Origin: Variovorax sp. ZS18.2.2
GTDB taxonomy: Bacteria; Pseudomonadota; Gammaproteobacteria; Burkholderiales; Burkholderiaceae_C
Direction of reading: 5' to 3'
Length of the DNA: 64,000 nucleotides
Assembly: GCF_024701975.1 (NCBI RefSeq)
Contig: NZ_JANLNM010000007.1
Coordinates: 62,001-126,000 of the forward strand
The notes beneath the pieces were generated by a model, which saw only the letters and a list, made by a program, of their open reading frames with translations, made no database searches and was not told the DNA's origin. This document shows positions 55,535 through 63,619 of this stretch, one piece after another (within the stretch, counting starts at the first letter, position 1; each line of letters starts with the position of its first letter). Both the position numbers and the translations under genes were made by a program.

Positions 55535-56038
55535 ATGAGCATTTCGCCCGCACTGATTCGGCAGCTTGTCGAGACCGAGCTGTCCCGCATCCTCGATACG
55601 CGTGTCCGAGCGCACATCCGAGGCCTCCTCGTGGAGCCGGTGGCGATCATGCGCGAGTGGGACTACGGCACTCCGGGTGAAGCGTATCCGTGCTGGGCCG
55701 TGCTGAACCACGCAACATCGAACACTGGCATCGCGTACTGCGAAGCCGGCTTCGGGCCTCGAACCCCGTGGGGGCTTGTCACTCTCTCGGGCGCGCAGAT
55801 GTCCATCGGTATGGACTCCGAGTGGTTACCTTCGTTTGTCGAGGCCTATTTCGGATCTCATGCCTCCACCGATCTTCCAATTTGGCGGGTTTTCAGGCAG
55901 GCCGGCGAAGAAGCGTACCCCGGTACCGCCCTGACCCCGGAGTCGGACTGGGCCTCCACCTGGGAAGAGGTCTATCGGTTGCGTGCCGCCGACCCGGCCG
56001 CTCGCTACCACTGCAACCACAGCGTGATCCATCGATGA
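55535..56038 (+). CDS. Hypothetical protein
   Basis: A 167-residue protein I do not recognise. It has no signal peptide or membrane segment. It is rich in aromatic residues (Trp and Tyr in WDYGTPGEAYPCWAVL, WLPSFVEAYFG, WASTWEEVYRL) and looks like a compact cytosolic domain, perhaps of the immunity/Smi1-like kind often left as orphan genes, though this is a weak impression. Base composition is visibly less GC-rich than the neighbours, which hints at acquisition. Its stop overlaps the VOC gene start (ATGA at 56035-56038), so the two may be cotranslated. Confidence 0.6.
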   Translation: MSISPALIRQLVETELSRILDTRVRAHIRGLLVEPVAIMREWDYGTPGEAYPCWAVLNHATSNTGIAYCEAGFGPRTPWGLVTLSGAQMSIGMDSEWLPSFVEAYFGSHASTDLPIWRVFRQAGEEAYPGTALTPESDWASTWEEVYRLRAADPAARYHCNHSVIHR

Positions 56039-56439
56039 TCCAGCCTCTCCCGCCCCGCCACCTCGCCACCATCACCCTCCTCGTCCACGGCTACGACGAA
56101 GCCATCCGCTTCTTCACCGAGGCGCTGCGTTTCGAACTCGTCGAAGATACGCCGCGCGGCCCGGGCAAGCGCTGGGTGGTGGTCGCGCCTTCGCGCAACG
56201 CGGGTGCCACGCTGCTGCTTGCCAAGGCTGCAAGCGACGAACAGAAAGCGGCGGTCGGCAACCAGGCAGGTGGCCGCGTCTTCCTGTTCCTGCACACGCA
56301 GGATTTCGCCGCCGACCACGCGCACATGAAGGCCCACGGCGTGCGCTTCCTCGAAGAACCGAGGCACGAACCGCACGGCACGGTCGCGGTCTTCCTGGAC
56401 CTCTGCGGCAACAAGTGGGATCTTCTCCAACCCGCATAG
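56035..56439 (+). CDS. VOC-family (glyoxalase/bleomycin-resistance fold) protein
   Basis: A 134-residue vicinal-oxygen-chelate protein built of two beta-alpha-beta-beta-beta modules. The first is TITLLVHGYDEAIRFFTEALRF, and the end is the family-typical TVAVFLDLCGNKWDLLQP. Potential metal-site residues are His12 in the first strand and Glu/His residues in the second module. Members include glyoxalase I, dioxygenases and antibiotic-binding proteins; this one cannot be assigned to a reaction. The ATG at 56035 overlaps the preceding stop by four bases. Confidence 0.85.
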   Translation: MIQPLPPRHLATITLLVHGYDEAIRFFTEALRFELVEDTPRGPGKRWVVVAPSRNAGATLLLAKAASDEQKAAVGNQAGGRVFLFLHTQDFAADHAHMKAHGVRFLEEPRHEPHGTVAVFLDLCGNKWDLLQPA

Positions 56440-56458
56440 GCCCCGACGAAAGCGCCCC

Positions 56459-56815
56459 ATGAACCGCCTCATCGAAATCCGCACCTATCGCCTCAAACCC
56501 GGCACGCTCGACGCATTCCACGAGGCCATGCACGAACGTGCCGTGCCGATGCTGCGCAGCAAGGGCATGGACGTGGTGACCTATGGAAAATCGGACCACG
56601 AGGAAGAGACTTACCACCTCGTTCGCGCCTACGACAGCCGCGAAGCGCTGGAGGCCGAGCAGGCGAAGTTTTACGGATCTTCGGAGTGGCGCGACGGTCC
56701 GCGCGGCGCGCTGGTGGACCGCATCGAGACGTATCTCAACACGCTGCTGTGGGTGTCGCAGGAAGCGGCCGACAGCATGCGCACACTCAACGCCCCGCAC
56801 ACCAAAGATAAGTAG
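56459..56815 (+). CDS. NIPSNAP-family protein
   Basis: A 118-residue NIPSNAP-domain protein with a dimeric alpha+beta-barrel fold. It has the typical LIEIRTYRLKPGTLDAFHEAM start and the VWR/Y-type pattern in the second half (YHLVRAYDSREALEAEQAKFY, SSEWRDGPRGAL). The biochemical role of bacterial members is not established. It sits 19 bases after the VOC gene and 71 bases before the SnoaL-like gene, all on the plus strand, forming a run of small soluble proteins. Confidence 0.85.
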   Translation: MNRLIEIRTYRLKPGTLDAFHEAMHERAVPMLRSKGMDVVTYGKSDHEEETYHLVRAYDSREALEAEQAKFYGSSEWRDGPRGALVDRIETYLNTLLWVSQEAADSMRTLNAPHTKDK

Positions 56816-56886
56816 CCGCGCCCGGATGCGCGGGCCTAAACTCCCGCCTCCGTCATCACCCCTTTCGTTCATCCAAGGAGAACCGC

Positions 56887-57252
56887 ATGAACATCCAGGA
56901 GATCGCCGCCAAGCTCGTGGCCGTGTGCAAGGCAGGAAATTTCGAGGACGCCCTGGCGCTCTATGCCCCCGACGCAGTGAGCGTCGAGGCCGTTGCACCG
57001 CCCGGCGGGGAGCGCGAGACGGTCGGCATCGCGGGCATCCGCGGCAAGGGCGAATGGTGGGTCGCCAACCACGAGGTGCACTCGATGCAGGTCGCCGGCC
57101 CCTGGCCGCATGACGACCGCTTCATCGTCGGCTTCAAGTTCGACGTGACCATGAAGCCCACCAAGCAACGCTTCACGATGGAAGAAATGGCGCTCTACAC
57201 CGTCAAGGACGGCAAGATCGTGCGGGAAGAATTCTTCTACACGATGGGCTGA
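56887..57252 (+). CDS. SnoaL/NTF2-like protein
   Basis: A 121-residue NTF2-fold protein of the SnoaL-like kind. It starts with a helix IQEIAAKLVAVCKAGNFEDALALYAPDAV, which is the usual family pattern, followed by a cone-shaped beta-sheet (FIVGFKFDVT, MEEMALYTVKDGKIVREEFFY). Members bind or isomerise small hydrophobic molecules; no catalytic residues can be named here. An AGGAG site (56876-56880) gives a good start at 56887. The GNAT gene follows 9 bases later. Confidence 0.85.
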   Translation: MNIQEIAAKLVAVCKAGNFEDALALYAPDAVSVEAVAPPGGERETVGIAGIRGKGEWWVANHEVHSMQVAGPWPHDDRFIVGFKFDVTMKPTKQRFTMEEMALYTVKDGKIVREEFFYTMG

Positions 57253-57261
57253 AGAAGAAAG

Positions 57262-57717
57262 ATGGACGGCGAGCGTGTTGCTGCTGCGCCCCTCGAATGG
57301 CGCCACACGCTCGAAGCGCTCGACTGGAACGAGCTCTCCCGCCTCTACGAGATCGCCCCGCTCGGCACCAAGAAGCCGGCCGACCTGCAGGTCGTGTTCT
57401 CCAACAGTCTCTTCAAATGCCTCGTCTATGAAGATGGCCGGCTGGTCGGCGCGGGTCGCGCAGTGGCCGACGGCCTGGACTGCTCCTACATCTGTGATGT
57501 CGCAGTGCATCCGGACTGCCAGGGCATCGGCCTCGGCAAGGCGATCGTCGCGAAGCTCGTCGAGCTCTCGCGCGGGCACCGCAAGATCATCCTGTATGCG
57601 GTGGCGGGCAAAGAGCCCTTCTACAAAAAGCTGGGCTTCAAACGCATGCGCACCGCGATGGCGATCTTCGGCAACGAGCAGCAGGCGTTCGAGCGCGGGC
57701 TGATCGACGAGAGCTGA
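57262..57717 (+). CDS. GNAT-family N-acetyltransferase
   Basis: A 151-residue acetyltransferase. The central motif VAVHPDCQGIGLGKAIVAKL carries the acetyl-CoA loop (Q-x-x-G-x-G). A final FYKKLGFKRM segment is the family-typical last strand. Substrate is unknown. It lies 9 bases after the SnoaL-like gene and is probably the last member of the small-protein run starting near 56.0 kb. A LysR gene begins 86 bases later. Confidence 0.88.
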   Translation: MDGERVAAAPLEWRHTLEALDWNELSRLYEIAPLGTKKPADLQVVFSNSLFKCLVYEDGRLVGAGRAVADGLDCSYICDVAVHPDCQGIGLGKAIVAKLVELSRGHRKIILYAVAGKEPFYKKLGFKRMRTAMAIFGNEQQAFERGLIDES

Positions 57718-57803
57718 TCGATTGGCGGCGAACCCGCCTGCGGCTTCACGCGACATCCCCGCATACAAGGGTGTTGCGGGCAAAATGCCCCGCAGGTGCC
57801 CTC

Positions 57804-58721
57804 ATGAATACAAGATTTGTCGAAGCCTTCCTCTGGGCCGCACGCCTCGGCAGCTTTCGCGCGGCGAGCGACCGGCTCCACATCACGCAGGCGGCCGTGT
57901 CCAACCGCGTGGCCTCGCTGGAAGAAGACATCGGCGCGCGCCTCTTCGAGCGCGACGCGCGGGAGCTGCGGCTCACGCCCGTGGGCGTGCGGCTCATGGA
58001 CTACGGCGAGCGGCTGCTCGAGTTGCGCCGCGAGATCGTCTCGCTCGGCCGACCGCGCGGCGACATCCTCGGGCTCGTGCGCATCGGCGCCATCGAAACG
58101 GTGGTCCACACCTGGCTCCTGGGCTTTCTCACCAACCTGCGCTCCACCTACCCGGGCATCGAGGTGCAGCTGACCTCCGAGACCACGCTCGCCCTGCACC
58201 GGGGCCTGCGCGAAGGCGCGCTCGACATCGCGCTGCAGACCGACCACATCGCCGGCGCGGGCATCGTGAGCACGCCGTGCCTGCCAATGCCGATGGGCTG
58301 GGTCGGCCCGGTCAGCGCCGAGGGCACGCAGACCGTCGAGCAGTTGCTGCGCCAGCCCGTGCTCACCATGAGCCCCGGCTCGCAGCCGCACGAGGCGCTC
58401 AAGAACCTCTTTCGCGCGGCGGGCATTCCGCTGGGCAAGGTGCACTGCGTGAGCTCGATCTCGGCGCTCGCGCGGCTGGTGAAGGCGGGTTTCGGCAATG
58501 CGCTGGTGCCGCTGCCGCCCTGCTATGAATACGTGGCCATCGGCGACGTACGGATCATCGAATGCGATGCGCTCATTTCGCCGCAGCGCATCGTGGTGAG
58601 CCATCTGGAGGCGGCCGACTCCGACGCCATCCGGCTCGTGGCCGAACTGGCCTGCCGGGCCTCCGACCAGTTCACGACCTCGGCAATCGCACCAACCTGG
58701 AGCGCAGCCTCAGAGGGTTAA
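57804..58721 (+). CDS. LysR-family regulator of the amidase operon
   Basis: A 305-residue LysR-type regulator. The helix-turn-helix (about 3-62) contains FRAASDRLHITQAAVSNRVASLEE. The effector domain has family blocks such as GLVRIGAIETVV. The ATG at 57804 starts MNTRFVEAFLWAARLGS, the expected N-terminus; an earlier in-frame ATG at 57771 is not needed. Unlike most LysR genes, it is on the same strand as its presumed targets, the DUF4286-like, MFS, DUF2848 and amidase genes that follow after 144 bases. Confidence 0.92.
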   Translation: MNTRFVEAFLWAARLGSFRAASDRLHITQAAVSNRVASLEEDIGARLFERDARELRLTPVGVRLMDYGERLLELRREIVSLGRPRGDILGLVRIGAIETVVHTWLLGFLTNLRSTYPGIEVQLTSETTLALHRGLREGALDIALQTDHIAGAGIVSTPCLPMPMGWVGPVSAEGTQTVEQLLRQPVLTMSPGSQPHEALKNLFRAAGIPLGKVHCVSSISALARLVKAGFGNALVPLPPCYEYVAIGDVRIIECDALISPQRIVVSHLEAADSDAIRLVAELACRASDQFTTSAIAPTWSAASEG

Positions 58722-58741
58722 CCCTCAAGCTGGCGCATTCC

Positions 58742-58758
58742 GGCCCCGAAAAGGGGCC
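58742..58758 (+). terminator. Short hairpin after the LysR gene
   Basis: GGCCCC, loop GAAAA, GGGGCC makes a 6-base-pair GC-only stem 20 bases after the LysR stop. The bases that follow (AGTAATTCTTGT) are only partly T-rich. It may be a weak terminator separating the regulator from the operon. Confidence 0.5.
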
Positions 58759-58811
58759 AGTAATTCTTGTGGCTGTCGCCCAAAAAAACTCGTTTGTGAC
58801 AGTCCGCCCCC

Positions 58812-58864
58812 GCGACGGAAGATCGCGCCTTCATTTTTCGAAGGCCCGCCTCTTCTTCCGTCGC
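58812..58864 (+). promoter_or_regulatory. Nested stem-loop abutting the start of the amidase operon
   Basis: GCGACGGAAGA (58812-58822) and TCTTCCGTCGC (58854-58864) are a perfect 11-base inverted repeat. Inside it, GCCTTC (58827-58832) and GAAGGC (58840-58845) form a second stem with a 7-base loop. The outer stem ends one base before the ATG at 58866, and the region has no recognisable ribosome-binding site. In RNA the structure would cover the whole initiation region. It could be a translational switch or an operator; which one is not determinable here. Confidence 0.55.
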
Positions 58865-58865
58865 C

Positions 58866-59543
58866 ATGAACACACCTGACTCTTCTTCCCCCGCAGCGAA
58901 CGCGAACGGCATGCTCTTCGTCGCGTCCGACGTCGAGCCGGCCGGCGAGGCCGACTTCAACCGCTGGTACGACAGGGAGCATGTGGAAGAGCGCGTGCGC
59001 ATCCCCGGTTTCCTCTCGGGTGCGCGTTACTTCTCGCTCGAAGGCGGGCGCAAGTACCTGGGGCTGTACCGCGCCGAATCGCTGGCCGTGTTCGGCTCGC
59101 CGGGCTACCGCGCCGCGTTCGAGAAGCAGACGCCGTGGTCCATCGTCAACCTCGACCGCATGCGCCAGCCGATCCGCCGCGTGTGCGCCGTGCGGGCGGT
59201 GACGGGCTTCGGCAGCGGCAGCCATGCGGTCGTGCTGCCGCTCGCAGTCACCAGCGATGTCGAGGCGCTGGTCGCACGCGCCGCGGCAGCCGGCCGCCAG
59301 CTCGCCGAGCAGGCAGGCTTCGTGCAGTCGTACCTGCTCGCACCCGACACCACGCTCAGCACGCCGCTGCCGCGCGAATCCACCGAAGGCCGCGTGCTGC
59401 AGCCGATGCTGGTGATCGAAACCAGCAGCGCCGATGCCGCGCGCACCGCACGCACCGCGGCAGCCGCCGCGCTCGATGCCGACCCGGCCACCGGCTGGCT
59501 GCTCGCACTCGGCTGGAAGCTGAGCGCGGCCGAGCTGAACTGA
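58866..59543 (+). CDS. DUF4286-like dimeric alpha+beta-barrel protein
   Basis: A 225-residue protein made of two similar ferredoxin-like halves. The first half has FNRWYDREHVEERVRIPGF and KYLGLYRAESLAVFGSPGYR, blocks I associate with the DUF4286/EthD-like group found beside catabolic genes. The second half has a parallel pattern (AGFVQSYLLAPDTTL, MLVIETSSADAARTA). The name is from memory and moderately secure. No catalytic residues can be assigned. It is the first gene of the operon that continues with an MFS carrier, DUF2848 and amidase. Its start codon lies immediately after the nested hairpin. Confidence 0.75.
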   Translation: MNTPDSSSPAANANGMLFVASDVEPAGEADFNRWYDREHVEERVRIPGFLSGARYFSLEGGRKYLGLYRAESLAVFGSPGYRAAFEKQTPWSIVNLDRMRQPIRRVCAVRAVTGFGSGSHAVVLPLAVTSDVEALVARAAAAGRQLAEQAGFVQSYLLAPDTTLSTPLPRESTEGRVLQPMLVIETSSADAARTARTAAAAALDADPATGWLLALGWKLSAAELN

Positions 59544-59590
59544 TCTCACGCCTCCCGACTTTCCTCTCTCCATTGAACAAGGGCATTTCC

Positions 59591-60901
59591 ATGACCGAAC
59601 ACGTTCTCACCGCCCCGGCCACCGCCGCGGCACCGCCCAAGATGGGCCGGCTCGCCATGGCCAGCTCCATCGGCACCACGCTGGAGTGGTACGACTTCAC
59701 CGTCTACAACATCATGGCCGCGCTGGTTTTCAACGCGGTGTTCTTCCCATCGTTCGACCCGCTCACGGGCACCATCCTCGCGTTCTCGACCTACGCGGTC
59801 GGCTACATCTCGCGGCCGCTGGGCGGCGTGGTGTTCGGGCACCTGGGCGACCGGCTCGGCCGGCGCTTCGTGCTGGTGGCCACGCTGGTCATCATGGGTG
59901 TGTCCACCGGCCTCATGGGCCTGTTGCCGACCTATGCCACCTGGGGCATCTGGGCACCGGTGGCGCTGGTCGCGCTGCGCTTCGTGCAGGGCGTGGCGCT
60001 CGGCGGCGAATGGGCCGGCGCGGTGCTGCTGTCGATGGAGCACGGCAAGCCCGACGAGCGCGGCCGCAACGCCTCGTTCACGCAGGTCGGCCCGTCGTGC
60101 GGCACGCTGATCGGCACCGGCTTCATCGCCATCGTGTCGGCCTGGCTGAGCCCTGAAGAATTCCAGGCCTGGGGCTGGCGCCTGCCGTTGATCTCCAGCG
60201 TCGCGCTGGTGCTGTTCGGCCTGTGGCTGCGCCGCGGTGTGGACGAGACGCCCGTGTTCCTGGAGATGGAACAGAAGAAGGCCACCGCCAAGACGCCCAT
60301 CAAGGAGGTGTTCACGCAGCACTGGCGCAGCCTGCTGGTGGCCGGCGGCTCGCGCATCGGCTCCGACGTGCTGTACGCGCTGGTCGTGGTGTTCACGCTG
60401 ACCTACGTGACGACGGTGCTGCACCTGTCGCGTCCGCTCGCGCTCACCGCCACGATGATCGGCGCGGCCTGCAACGCGATTGCGGTGCCGTGGTTCGGCA
60501 GCCTGTCCGACCGCATCGGCCGTCGTCCGGTCTACATGGCCGGCGCGCTGCTGGGCATCGTGTGGGCCTTCGTGTTCTTCGTGCTGATGGACAGCGCGCA
60601 CCCGGTCGCCATCTGCGCGGCAGTGGTGGTCGGCCTGCTGATCCACGCCATGATGTATGGCCCGCAGGCGGCCTTCGTGACCGAGCAGTTCCCGGGCCGC
60701 GTGCGCTATGCCGGCTCTTCGCTGGCCTATACGCTGGCCGGCATCCTGGGCGGCGGCTTCGCGCCGCTGATCATCGCGAGCCTGTTCAAGTCGTGGGGCA
60801 GCACGGTGGCCGTATCGCTGTATGTGACCTGCGCGCTGTGCATCACGCTGGTCGCGCTCTTCATCGCCCGCGAAACCGCCAAGAAACCCCTGGAAGCCTG
60901 A
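59591..60901 (+). CDS. MFS metabolite:H+ symporter (ShiA/ProP type)
   Basis: A 436-residue, 12-helix MFS carrier of the metabolite:H+ symporter family, which imports organic acids and related solutes. The typical opening SSIGTTLEWYDFTVYN is present, with GHLGDRLGRRF after helix 2, RFVQGVALGGEWAGAV in helix 4, and SDRIGRRPVYMAG between helices 8 and 9. In this operon it most likely imports the amidase substrate or its precursor. The ATG at 59591 begins 47 bases after the preceding stop, and DUF2848 follows 7 bases later. Confidence 0.9.
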   Translation: MTEHVLTAPATAAAPPKMGRLAMASSIGTTLEWYDFTVYNIMAALVFNAVFFPSFDPLTGTILAFSTYAVGYISRPLGGVVFGHLGDRLGRRFVLVATLVIMGVSTGLMGLLPTYATWGIWAPVALVALRFVQGVALGGEWAGAVLLSMEHGKPDERGRNASFTQVGPSCGTLIGTGFIAIVSAWLSPEEFQAWGWRLPLISSVALVLFGLWLRRGVDETPVFLEMEQKKATAKTPIKEVFTQHWRSLLVAGGSRIGSDVLYALVVVFTLTYVTTVLHLSRPLALTATMIGAACNAIAVPWFGSLSDRIGRRPVYMAGALLGIVWAFVFFVLMDSAHPVAICAAVVVGLLIHAMMYGPQAAFVTEQFPGRVRYAGSSLAYTLAGILGGGFAPLIIASLFKSWGSTVAVSLYVTCALCITLVALFIARETAKKPLEA

Positions 60902-60908
60902 GACAGAC

Positions 60909-61622
60909 ATGCATTTGCGTTTTGCCTGCGAAACCGTGAGCGCCGACGGCGCGCGCGCCATCGAACTGCGCTCCGTCCAACCCACCGCGCTGGTGGTGGC
61001 GGGATGGACCGGCCGCGACGTCGCGGCCATCGAACACCACATCGAGGAGCTGGCCGCCATCGGCGTGCCGCGCCCTTCGAGCGTGCCGCTGTACTACCGG
61101 GTGGCGTCCCAACTGCTGACCCAGTCGCCCGCCATCGAGGCGCTGGGCGACCAGAGCTCCGGCGAGGCCGAGCCCGTGTTCTTCTTCTCGGAGGGCGAGT
61201 GGTGGCTGAGCGTGGCCTCGGACCACACCGACCGCCAGGTCGAGAGCTACTCGGTGGCCGTCTCCAAGCAGATGTGCGCCAAGCCCGTGGCCCAGGTGGC
61301 CTGGCGCTGGCGCGATGTGCAGGCGCACCAGGACGAGATCGAATTGCACTCGCGCATCTTCGAGGATGGCCGCTGGGTGGACTACCAGCGCGGCACGCTC
61401 GCGTCGATCCGCCCGCTGGCCGCGCTGCGCGACGGCATGCCCGGCACGAGCGCCGCGCCCGAGGGCCTGTTCATGACCTGCGGCACGCTCGGTGCGCTGC
61501 CGAATTCGAAAGGCGAAGGCATCCGCCCCGCCGCGCAGATGGAAATCGAACTGCGCGATCCGCGCCTGCAGCGGCGCATCGTGCATCGCTACGCGGTGAA
61601 CGCACTGCCGGTGGTGGCCTGA
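60909..61622 (+). CDS. DUF2848 family protein
   Basis: A 237-residue DUF2848 protein. Typical features are the ALVVAGWTGRD segment, VPLYYRVASQLLTQSP, and SVASDHTDRQVESYSVAVSKQMCAKPVA. The SDHTDR block recalls the metal-site region of fumarylacetoacetate-hydrolase-like enzymes, which would make it a hydrolase or decarboxylase, but this is my inference. It starts 7 bases after the MFS gene, and its stop overlaps the amidase start (TGATG). That tight coupling suggests the two act on consecutive intermediates. Confidence 0.8.
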   Translation: MHLRFACETVSADGARAIELRSVQPTALVVAGWTGRDVAAIEHHIEELAAIGVPRPSSVPLYYRVASQLLTQSPAIEALGDQSSGEAEPVFFFSEGEWWLSVASDHTDRQVESYSVAVSKQMCAKPVAQVAWRWRDVQAHQDEIELHSRIFEDGRWVDYQRGTLASIRPLAALRDGMPGTSAAPEGLFMTCGTLGALPNSKGEGIRPAAQMEIELRDPRLQRRIVHRYAVNALPVVA

Positions 61623-62965
61623 TGCGCGGCACTGGCAACCTCACCATCGCCGCCCTGCGCGAACGCATTGCGCGCGGCGAGCTGTCGCACGAAGCGCTGA
61701 TCCAGCAGGTGCTCGACGCGGCCGCGCTGCCCTCGGCGCAGCATGTGTTCACGAAGACCTACGCCGATGCGGCGCTCGCAGCAGCGCGGCATGCCGATGC
61801 GGCGCAGAAGGCCGGCGTGCAGCTCGGCGCGCTCGCGGGCCTGCCGGTGTCGGTCAAGGACCTGTACGACGTCGCGGGCGAAACCACGATGGCGGGCTCT
61901 GCCGTCTGCGCAGGCGAACCGCCGGCCGCACGCGATGCGGTGGCCGTGGCGCGGCTGCGCACGCAGGGCGCGGCCATCGTCGGCAAGACCAACATGACGG
62001 AGTTCGCGTTCTCGGGCGTGGGCATCAACCCGCACTACGGCACGCCGCGCAACCCGGCCGATGCGGGCACGCCGCGCATTCCGGGCGGCTCGTCCTCGGG
62101 CGCGGCCGTGTCGGTGGCGCTGGGTCTCGCGGTCGCGGGGCTGGGGTCGGACACGGGCGGATCGATCCGCATCCCGGCCGCGCTGTGCGGGCTCGTGGGT
62201 TTCAAGAGCACGCAGTCGCGCGTGCCGCGCACGGGCGCCTTCGAGCTCGCGCGTTCGCTGGACACCGTCTGCGCGATGGCGCACAGCGTCGAAGATTGCC
62301 TCGTTGCCGATGCGGCCATTGCCGATGCGCCCCTCGCGGTGCGCCGGCGTCCGCTCCAGGGCCTGCGCCTTGCGGTGCCGCGCACGCTGATGTTCGATGG
62401 CATCGAGCCCGCGGTGGCGCGTGCCTTCGAGCGGTCGGTGCAGGCGCTGTCGGCGGCAGGTGCAGAGGTGGTCGAGATCACGCTGGCCGAACTGGCAGAG
62501 ATCGCGTCGATCAATGCGCCCGGCGGCTTCTCGCCGGTCGAGGCGTCGGCTGTGCACCGCGAGCGCTTCGCCGCGAAACGTGAAGGCTTCGATTCACGCG
62601 TGGCCGCCCGCATCGCGCTCGGCACCGAGGTGCGCGCCGCCGACTACATCGTCATGCAGGACCGCCGCCGCGACTGGATCGGCCGTGTCGGACACGCGCT
62701 CGAAGGCTTCGATGCGCTGGTCTGCCCGACCGTGCCGATCGTCGCGCCGCCCATCGCGTCGCTGGCCGAAGATGCCGCCTTCTTCCAGGCCAACGGCCTG
62801 CTGCTGCGCAACACCTTCGCGATCAACTTCCTCGACGGGTGTTCATTCAGCCTGCCGTGCCATGCGTCCGGTGAGCTGCCAGTGGGCCTGATGCTGTCGT
62901 CGGTGCGCGGCGACGATGCGCGGCTTGCGGCCGTGGCGCTGGCGGTGGAGCAAGCGCTGCGCTGA
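61622..62965 (+). CDS. Amidase-signature family hydrolase
   Basis: A 447-residue amidase-signature enzyme. The Ser-cisSer-Lys triad is visible: Lys79 in VSVKDLYD, a serine in GGSSSG (residues 155-160), and nucleophile Ser181 in GSDTGGSIR. The C-terminal part (FDALVCPTVPIVAPPI, SFSLPCHASGELPVG) is normal. It hydrolyses an amide to an acid and ammonia; the substrate cannot be told from sequence. It is the last gene of the LysR-associated operon, overlapping DUF2848 by one base. Confidence 0.93.
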   Translation: MRGTGNLTIAALRERIARGELSHEALIQQVLDAAALPSAQHVFTKTYADAALAAARHADAAQKAGVQLGALAGLPVSVKDLYDVAGETTMAGSAVCAGEPPAARDAVAVARLRTQGAAIVGKTNMTEFAFSGVGINPHYGTPRNPADAGTPRIPGGSSSGAAVSVALGLAVAGLGSDTGGSIRIPAALCGLVGFKSTQSRVPRTGAFELARSLDTVCAMAHSVEDCLVADAAIADAPLAVRRRPLQGLRLAVPRTLMFDGIEPAVARAFERSVQALSAAGAEVVEITLAELAEIASINAPGGFSPVEASAVHRERFAAKREGFDSRVAARIALGTEVRAADYIVMQDRRRDWIGRVGHALEGFDALVCPTVPIVAPPIASLAEDAAFFQANGLLLRNTFAINFLDGCSFSLPCHASGELPVGLMLSSVRGDDARLAAVALAVEQALR

Positions 62966-62974
62966 TGGTCTGCC

Positions 62975-63010
62975 CCCTCTCCCGCGAGCGGGAGAGGGTT
63001 GGGGTGAGGG
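62975..63010. repeat. Extragenic palindromic repeat after the amidase gene
   Basis: CCCTCTCCCGC (62975-62985) and GCGGGAGAGGG (62988-62998) form an 11-pair perfect stem with a GA centre, followed by TTGGGGTGAGGG. I recall this exact type of block as a very frequent intergenic repeat in beta- and gammaproteobacterial genomes. It may also serve as a transcript end for the amidase operon. Confidence 0.65.
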
Positions 63011-63034
63011 AGCAGCTTGCGCTATCTTCAGCGC

Positions 63035-63619
63035 ATGCCCCCGTCTCATCAGCCCCTCGTCGGTCGCCGCATCATCCTGCGGCCCCTCCAGGCCTCCGAC
63101 GCCTCCGCCCTTGTGGCGGCCGCCGCCGACGGCGAACTCTGGAACCTGCCGTTCACCGTCGTCCCCTCAGCCCAGACCATCGACGCCTACTTGCGCACCC
63201 CGCTCGAAGGTCAGGCAGCCGGCCACGTGATGGCCTATGTCACCGTGCTGCGCGAGACCGACCAGGTCATCGGCTCGACCCGCTTCTGGAAGATCGACCG
63301 CATCAACCGCAAGCTCGAGATCGGCAGCACCTGGATCTCGGCGTCGTGGCAGAAGAGCTTTGTCAACACCGAGGCCAAGTACCTGATGCTTCGGCACGCC
63401 TTCGAAAAGATGGCCTGCGTGCGCGTGCAGTTCACCACCGACGAGATCAATGCGAAATCGCGCGCGGCCATCCTGCGGCTCGGCGCGAAGCAGGAGGGTA
63501 TCGTCCGCCACGAACGGATCATGCTGGACGGCCGCAAGCGCAACTCGGTGCGCTTCAGCATCATCGACGACGAGTGGCCGACCGTGAAAGAGCAACTGGA
63601 AGCGAGGCTTCGCACATGA
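63035..63619 (+). CDS. GNAT-family acetyltransferase (RimJ/RimL-like)
   Basis: A 194-residue acetyltransferase of the RimJ/RimL type, which acetylates protein N-termini or small amines. The start GRRIILRPLQASDASALV, the GSTRFWKIDRINRKLEIG strand, WISASWQKSFVNTEAKYLML and the late RAAILRLGAKQEGIVR segment are characteristic. The ATG at 63035 is chosen because homology starts at LVGRRIILRP. Its stop overlaps the next GNAT gene (ATGA at 63616-63619), so the two are coupled. Confidence 0.9.
   Translation: MPPSHQPLVGRRIILRPLQASDASALVAAAADGELWNLPFTVVPSAQTIDAYLRTPLEGQAAGHVMAYVTVLRETDQVIGSTRFWKIDRINRKLEIGSTWISASWQKSFVNTEAKYLMLRHAFEKMACVRVQFTTDEINAKSRAAILRLGAKQEGIVRHERIMLDGRKRNSVRFSIIDDEWPTVKEQLEARLRT

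Noticed and set aside
59135..59590. A longer start for the MFS carrier, extending into the DUF4286-like gene
   Set aside because: The added 152 residues are an out-of-frame reading of the upstream gene. The conserved MFS start is the ATG at 59591.
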